64,000 nucleotides of DNA, taken from the NCBI GenBank assembly GCA_035506155.1, contig DATJPX010000160.1:1-64000 (forward strand), read 5' to 3'. The stretch's first letter is position 1. Every line of letters begins with the position of its first letter. The notes below the pieces were generated by a model that saw only the letters and a program-made list of their open reading frames with translations, was not told the origin of the DNA and made no database searches. Both the position numbers and the translations under genes were made by a program. Source of the stretch: UBA877 sp035506155. GTDB taxonomy: Bacteria; Chloroflexota; Anaerolineae; Anaerolineales; Villigracilaceae. This document shows, piece by piece, positions 34,993 through 44,485 of the stretch.

Positions 34993-36207
34993 CTAGGCCA
35001 GCGCATCCAGGTATTTCAGCCCCGACCCGGTGTTGAACAGGACAATGCGCTCGTCCGGCCGGACCCACTTCTGCTTGACCAGCTTTTCCAACCCGGCCAG
35101 GGTGGCGGCGCCCTCGGGGGCGGGGAAAATCCCTTCGTGGGCGCTCAGGTCCCGCCCGGCTGCCAGGATGGCCTCGTCGCTGACGGCCACAGCCGTCCCC
35201 TGGCTTTCGCGCAAGTCCGCCAGGATGAGGGCGTCGGCAAAGCTCTTCGGGACGCGCAGCCCGGAAGCCAGCGTGTGGGCGTTCGTCCAGAAATCGCAGA
35301 ACTGGGCGCCGCTCTCGAAAGCCTTGACCACCGGGGCGCAGCCCTCGGCCTGCACGACGACCATGCGCGGCCGGCGGGTGTCCTTCAGCCAGCCGAGCGC
35401 TTCCATCTCGGCGAAGGCCTTCCACATCCCGACCAGTCCGGTGCCGCCGCCGGTCGGGTAGACGATCACGTCGGGCAGGGACCAGTCGAAGGCTTCGGCC
35501 AGCTCGTAGCCCATGATCTTCTTGCCCTCCACGCGGTAAGGCTCCTTGAACGTGGACAGGTCGAACCAGCCTTCCTCGCGGGCCTTGATGCCGGCCATGC
35601 CGGCCGCGTCGCTGATGATCCCGTCGACCAGGATCACGTCCGCCCCGGCCATGCGGCTTTCGTCGATGTTGGCGCGCGGGGTGTCCTTGGGCATATAAAT
35701 GGCGGCGCGGATGTTCGCCCGGGCGGCATAGGCAGCCATCGCCCCGCCGGCGTTCCCGGCGGTCGGGATGATGACCTTGTCGATGCCCAATTCCTTGGCC
35801 TTCGATACGGCCGCGGCCAGGCCGCGCGCCTTGAACGAGCCGGTCGGATTGGTGCTCTCATCCTTGACGTACAGGTTGGACAGCCCGAGTTTGGCGCCGA
35901 TGTGCGGGACCGGCAGCAGAGCCGTATCCCCTTCCCCCAGGTAGACGAAGTTTTGCGGATCCCGGACCGGGAGCAACTCATGCCAGCGCCACATCCCGTG
36001 CAGCCGCTGGCGGATGGTCGCCCGATCCACATGCGCCTGCACGGCTTTCAGATCGTAGCGCGCCAGCAGGGGCGATTGACAATCGGGGCAATAAGTATGA
36101 ATCTGATCGGCTGCGAATTTCGCGCCGCAGCCGGAACATTCTAATTCGGTAAGGTAGGAGGTGGCCGCAGAGCCCGTTGCCTCATCTGCCATAAAGTTGG
36201 ATGGCAT
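34993..36207 (-). CDS. thrC: Threonine synthase
   Basis: A 404-residue PLP enzyme converting O-phosphohomoserine to threonine. An N-terminal zinc-ribbon-like CSGC...CPDC segment (24-43) leads to the fold-type II core with the PLP lysine K126 in NPTGSFKARG, the phosphate-binding TAGNAGGA and the glycine loop PTGGGTGLVG. AAGGA precedes the ATG. It closes a co-directional run that includes a receiver-fused paralogue, 48 bp after the CheY-like gene, so the biosynthetic role is clear from sequence but the setting is odd. Confidence 0.85.
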   Translation of the reverse strand: MPSNFMADEATGSAATSYLTELECSGCGAKFAADQIHTYCPDCQSPLLARYDLKAVQAHVDRATIRQRLHGMWRWHELLPVRDPQNFVYLGEGDTALLPVPHIGAKLGLSNLYVKDESTNPTGSFKARGLAAAVSKAKELGIDKVIIPTAGNAGGAMAAYAARANIRAAIYMPKDTPRANIDESRMAGADVILVDGIISDAAGMAGIKAREEGWFDLSTFKEPYRVEGKKIMGYELAEAFDWSLPDVIVYPTGGGTGLVGMWKAFAEMEALGWLKDTRRPRMVVVQAEGCAPVVKAFESGAQFCDFWTNAHTLASGLRVPKSFADALILADLRESQGTAVAVSDEAILAAGRDLSAHEGIFPAPEGAATLAGLEKLVKQKWVRPDERIVLFNTGSGLKYLDALA

Positions 36208-36255
36208 GCTATTCCTTCTTCACTCAACCATTATAACCAATTTGGATATACCAGC

Positions 36256-36636
36256 TTAGTGGGATGAGACGACGAAACCTTCCACACGGGCCCACAGCTC
36301 GCGGATGTTGATCGGCTTGGACATGTACACGTCACAGCCTGCATCCAGGGCCTTTTCGGCGTCGCCTTTCAGGGCATTCGCCGTGATGGCAATGATCGGG
36401 ACATAGGCCAACTCGACCTTGGTGCTCTTGCGCAGGCGACGGGCCACTTCATACCCGTCGATGTCGGGCAGGTTGATATCCAGCAGGACTAGGTCCACGT
36501 CCTGCGCTTCCGCCATGGCCAGGCCCCGGGTGCCATTCTCGGCTTCCAGCAGATGGTACCCGCGCGATTCAAGCACACGCTTGACCAGCAGCATGTTATC
36601 CGGATTATCTTCGATGTATAAAATATTTTTTCCCAT
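36256..36636 (-). CDS. Single-domain response regulator (CheY/DivK-like)
   Basis: A 126-residue receiver with all phosphorylation residues: an acidic pair near the N-terminus (YIEDNPDN), phosphoacceptor D53 (LVLLDINLPD), T/A switch in IIAITANAL and K107 (MSKPI). No output domain. The sequence GDAEKALDAGCDVYMSKP is like receivers attached to hybrid kinases, so it may shuttle phosphate in a relay. It begins three bases after the stop of the PLP enzyme-receiver fusion. Confidence 0.9.
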   Translation of the reverse strand: MGKNILYIEDNPDNMLLVKRVLESRGYHLLEAENGTRGLAMAEAQDVDLVLLDINLPDIDGYEVARRLRKSTKVELAYVPIIAITANALKGDAEKALDAGCDVYMSKPINIRELWARVEGFVVSSH

Positions 36637-36639
36637 GAA

Positions 36640-38292
36640 TTATTTCCCTTGTTCCGTATTCTTGTCTTCGAGCACCTGGATGACCTGGTCGACGAACTTG
36701 CGCGGCGGCAGGGAGCCTTTTTGGTAGACCGCTTCGATATGTCCGTTCAGGCGCTTTCTTTCCTCCGGGGTGATGTCCTTGGCGCTGACGACCACGATCG
36801 GGACGTCCCGGGTGCGCGGGTCGAGGCGCAGTTCCTCCACCAGGCCGAAGCCGTCGATGCCCGGCATCATCAGGTCGGTGACGATCAGGTCGGGCAGCTT
36901 CTGCCGGGCCATGGCCAGCCCCTCCCAGCCGTCCCGGGCGTGGAACAGGCGGTAGGCCTTGCGGCTCTCCAGCAGGCGCTGGATCAGCAGGGCGTCGTCG
37001 GCGTTGTCGTCGATCAACAGGATGGTGGTGGTCTTCTCGTCCAGGTTCTCGAGGGCGGCCTGCAGGCCTTCACGCGGCGCAGGCGCCTGGGTCTCGCTCA
37101 GGTGCACGTCCACGGCGAACTGGTCGCCGACGACGTGCTTCTCGGTCGGGAAGGTATGCCCGGTGCAGTTGACCACGACCTTCTCGCCCTCGCCGATCTG
37201 GCCGGTGCGGACGAGCTTCTCCAGCCCGGCAAAGGCCACAGCCGCGGCCGGTTCGACCGCCATGCCTTCGCTGTGCGCCAGGGTGCGCATGGCCGAGAAC
37301 GCTTCGGCGTCCGAGACCGCTTCCATCACCCCGCCGTACTGCTGGTACAGCTTCCACAAATAAGTGTAGACCTTGCCCGGGTCGCCGGTGGACAGGACGA
37401 TGATACGCGTGTCCGGCACCACCGCCTCGGCGGTTTCCCGCCCGGCCCGGAATGCCTCGACCATCGGCGCACAGCCTTCCGCCTGGATGACAGCCAGCTT
37501 GGGGATGCGGTCGATCAGGCCCATCGCCTGCAATTCTCGGAAGCCCTGGAACACGCCCAGGGGGCCCAGCCCGCCGCTGACCGACTGGATGTACCAGTCC
37601 GGGGCGGTCCAGCCGAGCTGCTCGACGATTTCGTAGGCGATGGTCTTCATCGACTCGCGCGCCGGGACGGAGCCCGCGCCGCGGTCCAGCAGCAGGTTGC
37701 GGCGTTTGGCGAACTGGGCGGCGATCTGCTTGGTCTGGTCGTAGTTGCCGCTGACCCGGATCACCTCGGCGCCGAAGAGGGCCGCCTCGCGCAGCTTTTC
37801 CTGCGGGACCAGGCTGGTCATGAAGACCCACAGCTTGATCCCGGCCCGGGCGCAGGCCGCCGCGTACGCCACGGCGGCGTTCCCGGTGGAGGCGATCACG
37901 GCTTCGCGCACGCCGCCCTCCAGCATGGCCGCCACGGCCACGGCGGCCTGGCGGTCCTTGAAGGAGCTGGTCGGACCGTAGCGCTCGTCCTTGATGTAGA
38001 CCTGGGCCAGCCCGAGCGAAGGCCCGTAGCGCTGCGACAGCCACAGCGGAGTCCCGCCGGCCGGATACAGGTCCAGATGGGAGGGGTCGTCCAGGGGCAG
38101 CACGTCCTGGTAGCGCCACAGGTTGGACGGGCGCCCGGGCAGGCCGCGCAGGATCTCACGCTTGAACTCGGCGTACTCGTAGCGGCCTTCCAGCCAGCTC
38201 GAGCCGCACCCGGCGCACACGGCCGGAGTGAACGGTTCGTAAGGCTGCTGTTTTCCGCAGACGATGCACTCGAGATACTTCGGTCGGGTCAT
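36640..38292 (-). CDS. Threonine-synthase-like PLP enzyme fused to a receiver domain
   Basis: A 550-residue fusion. Residues 9-29 are a CxxC/CxxC zinc ribbon. Residues 45-395 are a fold-type II PLP enzyme close to threonine synthase, with PLP lysine K112 (GPTSSFKDRQ), STGNAAVAYA, SGGLGPLGVF and the terminal VNCTGHTFP. Residues 423-543 are a complete receiver: D428/D429, phosphoacceptor D473 (LIVTDLMMPG) and K525. A Gln/Ala/Pro-rich linker joins them. The start lies one base after the kinase gene's stop codon and the next receiver gene begins three bases after its own stop, so it is firmly inside the signalling operon. The enzyme activity could be phosphorylation-controlled. Confidence 0.85.
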   Translation of the reverse strand: MTRPKYLECIVCGKQQPYEPFTPAVCAGCGSSWLEGRYEYAEFKREILRGLPGRPSNLWRYQDVLPLDDPSHLDLYPAGGTPLWLSQRYGPSLGLAQVYIKDERYGPTSSFKDRQAAVAVAAMLEGGVREAVIASTGNAAVAYAAACARAGIKLWVFMTSLVPQEKLREAALFGAEVIRVSGNYDQTKQIAAQFAKRRNLLLDRGAGSVPARESMKTIAYEIVEQLGWTAPDWYIQSVSGGLGPLGVFQGFRELQAMGLIDRIPKLAVIQAEGCAPMVEAFRAGRETAEAVVPDTRIIVLSTGDPGKVYTYLWKLYQQYGGVMEAVSDAEAFSAMRTLAHSEGMAVEPAAAVAFAGLEKLVRTGQIGEGEKVVVNCTGHTFPTEKHVVGDQFAVDVHLSETQAPAPREGLQAALENLDEKTTTILLIDDNADDALLIQRLLESRKAYRLFHARDGWEGLAMARQKLPDLIVTDLMMPGIDGFGLVEELRLDPRTRDVPIVVVSAKDITPEERKRLNGHIEAVYQKGSLPPRKFVDQVIQVLEDKNTEQGK

Positions 38293-38293
38293 A

Positions 38294-40168
38294 TTATTTC
38301 TGCTGTTTCTCCGCCGGTTCGGTCAGCTTGGCTTCGAGCGGCAGTTCGACGAACAGGGTCGTGCCTTCCCCGGCGACGCCGGTGGATTCGGCCCACATGC
38401 GGCCGCCGTGCATTTCGACCAGCTTGCGGCTGATCGGCAAGCCCAGGCCGGTGCCGCCCGCCTTGCGGGTGGTCGAGGAGTCGACCTGGACGAATTCCTG
38501 GAAGATGGTTTCCAGTTCGCTGGGCGGGATGCCCACGCCGGTATCGCGCACGACGATCAGGGCGTTCTCGTCCCGCCGGTCGACGCGGATTCGGATCTTG
38601 CCCTTCTCGGTGAATTTGATGGCGTTATTGATCACGTTGATCATCACCTGGCGCAGGCGCGTCCGGTCGGCGTATATTTCGACGTTCTTGTCAGAATTCT
38701 TTTCGATCGTGAGGGTGAGCTTCTTCTCGCCCGCCAACGGCGAGGTGATGTTGACGACCTCGTCGAAGATCTCCTGGACCTTGAAGCGCTCCGGGCTCAG
38801 GTTCATCCGGCCGGCGGTGATCTTGGCCATGTCGAGCACGTCGTTGATCAGGTGCAGCAGGTGCTGGCCATTCTTCTGGATCAGGCGCAGGTCGTTGGAC
38901 ATGTTCTCGGTCAGCGGGCCGTCCAGTTCCTCCAGCATCACGTCGGCGAAGCCCAGGATGGAGTTCAGCGGGGTGCGCAGTTCATGGCTCATGTTGGCCA
39001 GGAAGGCGGATTTGAGCCGGTCCAGTTCCTGCAATTCGGCGGCACGTTTGCGCAGTTCATCGTTCAGGCGCAGGGTCTCGAGGTGGATGCTGGCCTGGGC
39101 GGCAATCGAGGCGGCCAGACTGGCGGCCTCCGGCGGGAGCTTGTCCGCGCCGGCGATGACCAGTTGCCCGATCGTCTCGCCGTTGACCAGCAGCGGCTGG
39201 GTCAGGTCGGCTTCTTCGATCCCGGCGGGGTCTTCCGTCGGCACGACCTGGTTGGAGTCGTAGACAAAACCGAGTGGTTTCTCTTCCTCTTGTTCGGCGG
39301 CGAACTCCTGCCAGCTTTCACGCGTCATGCGCCGGGTCAGGTCTTCTGCTTCGGCGCGGGCGCGTGAGGCGTCGGAGAGCAGGCGCAGGTTCTCGACCTG
39401 TTGGGAGATCTGGCGGGCCACCGCAGCGATCAATTCGCGCTCGTCGTCCGTCAGGGGATGGTCCGGATCGGCCTTCAGGTAGAGGGCGCCGATCTGCTCT
39501 TCCATCACGTCCAGCGGCACTTCGTAGCCGGAATTGGCGGGGAGCTTGTTGGTAAAAGGCGTCAGGGCATCCTTGTCGTAGGCAAAGCCGACGCGCTCGT
39601 GCTGGTGGATGGCATCGAGATAGGACTCCCAACCTTCGTGGATGAACTGCCGGGTGGCGGATTCGGCCTCGGCGCGGGCGCGCTCAGTGGCGGCCAGCAG
39701 GCGCAGGTTCTGGATCTGCAGCGAGGCCTGCTGGGCCACGTTCTGCGCCAGGTTCATTTCCTCCGGGTCGAGCGGACGATCGGAGGGCTGTTCGATCTGC
39801 AACTCGCCGATCTCTTCGCCGCTGGCCGTCAGCAGGGCCTTGAGGGCATGGTCCAGTTGGGTCAGGGTTTGGACGGAGCCTTCGACCGGTTCCAATTTGT
39901 CCCCGGCGTAAGCAAAGCCGACCTGGTCGCGTTCGTACAGGGTGGCAGGGCTGGAGACCGCAGCCGGCGCCTCGACCGATGGAGTCTCCGCCCGGGCGGG
40001 TTGGCGCTTTTCGCTTTCCAGGAATTCTGCTTCCAATTCGAGCAGGCGGGCGCGCAGGGCATCCAACTCGGCGCGCACAGGGGGCGTCTTGCCGAGGGTC
40101 GATGCGGCTATTTGCTCGATGTCGCTGAACAGCATCTTCAAACGTTGACGATATCTCTTCGTATCCAT
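38294..40168 (-). CDS. Soluble histidine kinase with three tandem half-GAF repeats
   Basis: A 624-residue kinase without transmembrane segments. After a helical start come three related units, roughly 79-185, 190-290 and 297-380. Each has VGFAYD-like, IGxLxI-like and AAQxSxQxENLRLL-like stretches, followed in units 1 and 2 by RARAEAE helices, i.e. the second half of a GAF domain. HisKA carries H395 (ANMSHELRTP) and HATPase has RDTGVGIPP and GTGLGLPISRK. No receiver is attached. It follows the kinase-less sensor by 51 bp and precedes the PLP enzyme-receiver fusion by one base, so it is the probable phosphodonor for that protein. Confidence 0.88.
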   Translation of the reverse strand: MDTKRYRQRLKMLFSDIEQIAASTLGKTPPVRAELDALRARLLELEAEFLESEKRQPARAETPSVEAPAAVSSPATLYERDQVGFAYAGDKLEPVEGSVQTLTQLDHALKALLTASGEEIGELQIEQPSDRPLDPEEMNLAQNVAQQASLQIQNLRLLAATERARAEAESATRQFIHEGWESYLDAIHQHERVGFAYDKDALTPFTNKLPANSGYEVPLDVMEEQIGALYLKADPDHPLTDDERELIAAVARQISQQVENLRLLSDASRARAEAEDLTRRMTRESWQEFAAEQEEEKPLGFVYDSNQVVPTEDPAGIEEADLTQPLLVNGETIGQLVIAGADKLPPEAASLAASIAAQASIHLETLRLNDELRKRAAELQELDRLKSAFLANMSHELRTPLNSILGFADVMLEELDGPLTENMSNDLRLIQKNGQHLLHLINDVLDMAKITAGRMNLSPERFKVQEIFDEVVNITSPLAGEKKLTLTIEKNSDKNVEIYADRTRLRQVMINVINNAIKFTEKGKIRIRVDRRDENALIVVRDTGVGIPPSELETIFQEFVQVDSSTTRKAGGTGLGLPISRKLVEMHGGRMWAESTGVAGEGTTLFVELPLEAKLTEPAEKQQK

Positions 40169-40219
40169 GTCTATGCCTCAGGCCTCCAGCGCCGCAGATC
40201 GCCGCAGGGAAATCACTGT

Positions 40220-43200
40220 CTACTTGCCCTTGCCCTTGCCATTCTTCTTGTCTTTGACACCCAACTGCGCGATGGTCAGCGGGGCATTCAGAGCCCGGCC
40301 GAGTTCGCGCGCCGCGATCTGCAGGACGGCCTCCACCGAAGTGGCGGACTGGATCTTCTGGCTGATGGTGTTGAGGGCGGTCTCGCGTTCGGCCTGGCGC
40401 TGCGCCACGGAGTAGGTACGGGCGTTCTGCAAGGCGACGGCGATCTGGGCCGCCAGGGTGGTCTGGATGCGGATGTCTTCTTCAGTGAAGTGATCGGCCT
40501 TGTCGGACTGGACGTCGAACACGCCGATCACGTTCCCACCGACGATCATCGGGACGGCCAGTTCGGCACGCGTCTCGGGCAGCAGCGGGTGCGGCAGGAA
40601 GTCGGGGTCGATGCGTACGTTGTTCACGATGACGCCTTCGCGGGAGCGGGCAGCCCGCGCCACCAGCGATTGTTCACGGCTAAGCGGGATCGAGCGGCCT
40701 TCGGACACCATCTGCTTGCCCACGTCGCCAGCGCCGGCGGAGAGATCCAGGGTATCGCCGGTCTCGTTCAACAGGTAGATATGGGCGTGGTACAGGCCGA
40801 AGGATTGTTTGGTCAGGTCGACCACTTCCTGCAACAGGCGGTCGGTGTCGATGATCGTGGCAGCCGCCGTACTCACGCGGGCCGCCAGTTCCAGCTCGGT
40901 GGCGCGCTTGTCGAGGGCGGCCTCGTCCATTTTGCGTTGGGTGAAGTCCGAAGCGCTGAACAGGAGGCAGTCGTCGTTGTTATAGCGGATCTGATGCACG
41001 TAGAGCAGCACGTAGAAACCGTGGCCGTCGGCATGCTTGGTGTGTAATTCGTAGCCGACCAGGCTGCCACGCGTTTCCAGTTCCTTGAACAGGCGCGGCC
41101 GGTCTTCCGGGTCGAAGTAGAAATCGGGGGTGCGCTTGCCCATCAGGTCCTTTGTGTCGTATCCCAGCAGTTCGCCGAAGGCGGGGTTGGCGTACAGGAG
41201 CACACCGTCGGTCTTGCGGCTGATCGCAATGGAGGTCGGCACGGTCTTCAGGATGGTGTCGAGGCGTTCCTGGCTTTCCTGCACGGCCTGTTCGGCCAGT
41301 TTGCGCTCGGTGATGTCCTGGTTGGCGCCGTAATAGCGGATGATCTTGCCGAACTCATCCCGTTCGATATGAACATTGACGGAGATGTAGCCCACGCCGC
41401 CGTCCTTGTAAATGACCCGGTGTTCCAGCTTGACATTGTAGTGCCGATCGGTGGAGGCGATGGCCACCCCGATCGCCTCGCCGACCAGGTGCACGTCGTC
41501 CGGGTGGACCAGGCGCTGGGCGTATTGCTCGGAAGACAGCTCGTAGCCGCCCATCTCCTCTGCGGTAGTATGGAAGATCGAATAGAAGTGATCATTGAAG
41601 AGGAAGCGGTCGCGTGCCACGTCGTACTCCCAGTTGGCCAACCGGGCAATGTCGAGCGCCTCGGACAACTGGGCGGCGGCACGCTGGGTCTGTTCGTACT
41701 GGCGGATGTTCAACAGGGCGATGGCGACCTGGCTGGCGATCGACAGGATCAGGTCGGTATCCTGCCCGGTCAGGCTGTTCGAGACGTTGTTCTGCACGTC
41801 CAGCACGCCCAGCACCTGGTCACCGGCCAGGATCGGCACGGCCACTTCCGACTTGGTCTCGGGCAGCAGCGGGTTGGGCAGCCAGTCGGGGTCCTTGCCT
41901 GTATCCGGCACGAGCACCGCCTGCCGGCTTTCAGCGGCGCGACCGACCAGGCCGCGCCCGCGGGCGATCTTGTGGCCGCGTTCCAGCAATGCCTGACCGG
42001 CGTCGCCCGTACCGCCGGCCATAACGAGCTCGCCGGTCGTTTCGTTCAGCAAGTAGATGTGGGCGTGGTAGTACCCAAAGGCGGTCTTGATCTGCTCGAC
42101 CACCTGGGAAACCAGTTGGTGTTGGTCGAAGATGGTCGACAGGTGACGGCTGACTTCCGAGGAAGTCTCCAGGGCCTTGGTGCGATCGGCCACGCGCTGT
42201 TCCAGGGTATCGATCATTTCACGCAACTGGGCGGTCATGGCATTGAACGTCGACGCCACCTGTTGGACTTCGGCAGTACCGGTCACTTCGGCTTTGGCTG
42301 TCAGGTTGCCTCCGGCGATCTCGGTCGCGGCCTTGGACAGCGACACCAGAGGGGCTGACAATCTGCGGGACAAGGGGATGGAGATCAAACCGGCCGCGAT
42401 CAGCAGAACGATGAACGCGATGATACCAAAACCGATCAGGGTGATGATCGACTGGTAGGCTTCCGCCCACGGAGTTTCGACGACCACGGCCCAGTTCGGC
42501 GTGGCCAAGGGAACGTACGTTCCTACAACTCTGATTCCGGTCAAGCCGGTATAAGTGGATACCCCGGGCGTGATATCGGCGGCCGCGGTTGGATTCGCAA
42601 CGAATTCGCCCACTTCCCCGATGTTCTTGAGATTCTTGCCCTGTAAAACCAAGCCGGTATCCCGGTAGGCGAGTAAGTTCCCTTTACTATCGACCACGTA
42701 AATGTAGCCGGCTTTGCCCACCTTGAATTGATCGACCAAATCCCGCATGAACTTCAGGTTGATCTCAGCCACCAGAGTCCCTTGAACATCACCTAAATCG
42801 TCCTTTACCGGAATGGCGACACTGATCAAAGGTTCGCTGGTCGTATCATCGGTGTAGAGGGCGCCAAAATATTCCTGGCCCTTGGCTGTCTGGGTCAGTG
42901 CGTCGCCCTTCAGTTGTGCTTGGAATTGCGCCGACAGGCTCGAAGAAAAGCGCGAAACCTGGGATACGACCTGTCCACGGCTATCCAACAAGGCAAATTG
43001 CCGGAAGGCTGTATCGACCCCCAGCAAACTCTCCACGAAGGTCCTCTGGGTATCCGGATCGGCAGCGATCGGGTTGGTCATAGACACGGCAGTCTGCATG
43101 CGGGCGACCCGTTCTAGGATGAAGTTGCTGACCGAGGTGCCGGCCTCGCGAGCCGTGGCATCCTGCTGCGAAGTCAAGGCAGCCTGCTGAGTGCGCACTC

Positions 43201-43321
43201 CCTCGATGAGGAATATGTTCCCGGTGATCAACAAGGCGACAGAAGCCACAAGGATGAGCATCTGGGCAAGTGTTTGTGCAAGGGTACGTGGCATTCGTGG
43301 CCGTTTTGCTGGAGTTTTCAT
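40220..43321 (-). CDS. Membrane sensor dCACHE-HAMP-GAF-PAS-PAS-GAF without kinase
   Basis: A 1033-residue receptor. TM1 (20-38) and TM2 (about 292-316) enclose an extracytoplasmic dCACHE domain (FRQFALLDSRGQVVSQ, AGYIYVVDSKGNLLAYRD), followed by HAMP, GAF (400-555), two PAS domains (570-815; PAS motifs YYGANQDITERK and LFSASDFTQRK) and a second GAF (830-985). It ends in a Lys/Gly tail with no HisKA, HATPase, GGDEF or MCP domain. The next gene encodes a soluble kinase, so the two probably form a split sensor kinase. Both GAF domains share the YYHAHIYLLNETG-type sequence and are internal duplicates. Confidence 0.88.
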   Translation of the reverse strand: MKTPAKRPRMPRTLAQTLAQMLILVASVALLITGNIFLIEGVRTQQAALTSQQDATAREAGTSVSNFILERVARMQTAVSMTNPIAADPDTQRTFVESLLGVDTAFRQFALLDSRGQVVSQVSRFSSSLSAQFQAQLKGDALTQTAKGQEYFGALYTDDTTSEPLISVAIPVKDDLGDVQGTLVAEINLKFMRDLVDQFKVGKAGYIYVVDSKGNLLAYRDTGLVLQGKNLKNIGEVGEFVANPTAAADITPGVSTYTGLTGIRVVGTYVPLATPNWAVVVETPWAEAYQSIITLIGFGIIAFIVLLIAAGLISIPLSRRLSAPLVSLSKAATEIAGGNLTAKAEVTGTAEVQQVASTFNAMTAQLREMIDTLEQRVADRTKALETSSEVSRHLSTIFDQHQLVSQVVEQIKTAFGYYHAHIYLLNETTGELVMAGGTGDAGQALLERGHKIARGRGLVGRAAESRQAVLVPDTGKDPDWLPNPLLPETKSEVAVPILAGDQVLGVLDVQNNVSNSLTGQDTDLILSIASQVAIALLNIRQYEQTQRAAAQLSEALDIARLANWEYDVARDRFLFNDHFYSIFHTTAEEMGGYELSSEQYAQRLVHPDDVHLVGEAIGVAIASTDRHYNVKLEHRVIYKDGGVGYISVNVHIERDEFGKIIRYYGANQDITERKLAEQAVQESQERLDTILKTVPTSIAISRKTDGVLLYANPAFGELLGYDTKDLMGKRTPDFYFDPEDRPRLFKELETRGSLVGYELHTKHADGHGFYVLLYVHQIRYNNDDCLLFSASDFTQRKMDEAALDKRATELELAARVSTAAATIIDTDRLLQEVVDLTKQSFGLYHAHIYLLNETGDTLDLSAGAGDVGKQMVSEGRSIPLSREQSLVARAARSREGVIVNNVRIDPDFLPHPLLPETRAELAVPMIVGGNVIGVFDVQSDKADHFTEEDIRIQTTLAAQIAVALQNARTYSVAQRQAERETALNTISQKIQSATSVEAVLQIAARELGRALNAPLTIAQLGVKDKKNGKGKGK

Positions 43322-43391
43322 ATCATCTCACTTTTCTACTCGTTGGGTAACAACGCTGATTAATCCATGCCGAGTGGTTTCTACACTCCAG

Positions 43392-44405
43392 CTAGTGGAG
43401 CACATTATCCGCTTGCTTGATCAAGCCTTCAGGCACCGTAACGCCCAGGGCTTGGGCAGCCTTCAGGTTGATCTGGAAATAACTTTCGGAGGTCAGGACC
43501 GGGACGGAGCCAACTGGCGTTCCCTTGAAGATCTTGTCAGCCTGGGTAGCCGCATCCGCGCCCACGATCTCGGGCTTCGGCAGCAAGCCGAAGAGGGAGG
43601 CATGTCCATCCGGCTCCATAATGGCGCCGCCAATCGGAATCCGGTGGGCATAACAGAAATTGCCCAGGAGCGAGTAAAAATCGGGCGTAATGCCCAACGG
43701 TTCCACCAGCATCAGGACGGCATCGAAGCCGACACCATCCGAGGTGGTCAATTGATCGAGCTCATTCTGGAGATCCTGGGGAGCGGTTGCAGGGAATTCG
43801 ATCAACTGCACTCCCGCCGCCTGGGCCTGCGGGCGGATGGCGTCCAGCTGGCCGGGCACGTTCGGATATCCCTTGAGATAGGGTGCGAAGACGCGTTTCG
43901 CGTTGGGAGCCATCTGAAGCAGGACCTGCAGGCGCTTGCTAGCCGTGTCGGCGCTGCCCCAGCGTACACCGGTGATATTCCCACCCGGCTTCTGGACACT
44001 GTCGATCAAGTTAACGCCGGGGACATCCGTGAATGCCAGGGCAAAGACCACCGGGATGTTCGTGCCTTTGGTGTCGGCTTTGGCTTCCATGGCGGCTTCC
44101 GTCGGGAAGGCCAGGATGAGGTCCACTTTTTCGCTCACGAACTTTCCGATGGCTGCTTTATAGGCTGCGGTATCGACGTTGGTCGACTGCACATCGTAAG
44201 TGATATTCTTGCCTTCAACATAGCCCAGGCTGGTCATCTTGGCTTTAAAACCGTCGACGATACCGCTGAAAGCATCCAAACCCGACAGGATACCCACATG
44301 GTAGACCTTCGTCGGCTGGGTACCGCACCCGCCCAAGGGCAGGACGACCAGGACGATCAGAACGAGGACCATCAACCCCTTTTGAACTAATCCCTTATTG
44401 AACAT
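43392..44405 (-). CDS. TrpX-like ABC substrate-binding lipoprotein
   Basis: A 337-residue member of the ABC_sub_bind type (YHVGILSG, LGYVEGKNITYDVQ, VVFALAFTDVPGVNLI, GGNITGV). A lipoprotein signal ends in LPLGGC. Family members bind aromatic amino acids or related ligands. No permease or ATPase is near; instead it is 70 bp upstream of the dCACHE sensor in the same direction, which suggests it delivers ligand to that sensor. A C-terminal PEGLIKQADNVLH is typical of the family. Confidence 0.85.
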   Translation of the reverse strand: MFNKGLVQKGLMVLVLIVLVVLPLGGCGTQPTKVYHVGILSGLDAFSGIVDGFKAKMTSLGYVEGKNITYDVQSTNVDTAAYKAAIGKFVSEKVDLILAFPTEAAMEAKADTKGTNIPVVFALAFTDVPGVNLIDSVQKPGGNITGVRWGSADTASKRLQVLLQMAPNAKRVFAPYLKGYPNVPGQLDAIRPQAQAAGVQLIEFPATAPQDLQNELDQLTTSDGVGFDAVLMLVEPLGITPDFYSLLGNFCYAHRIPIGGAIMEPDGHASLFGLLPKPEIVGADAATQADKIFKGTPVGSVPVLTSESYFQINLKAAQALGVTVPEGLIKQADNVLH

Positions 44406-44485
44406 GCTCTACTCCTTCCTTTCCATTTCTTACGTTGAACGATTGATTCGCCAGGTAAATTCACAGATATGGCCGGATGGTCGTT

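Noticed and set aside
36649..38433. 594-codon plus-strand frame opposite the PLP enzyme-receiver fusion
   Set aside because: Mirror of a conserved gene; no recognisable motif.
39401..41047. 548-codon plus-strand frame opposite the sensor genes
   Set aside because: Antisense to kinase and sensor domains that are clearly conserved.
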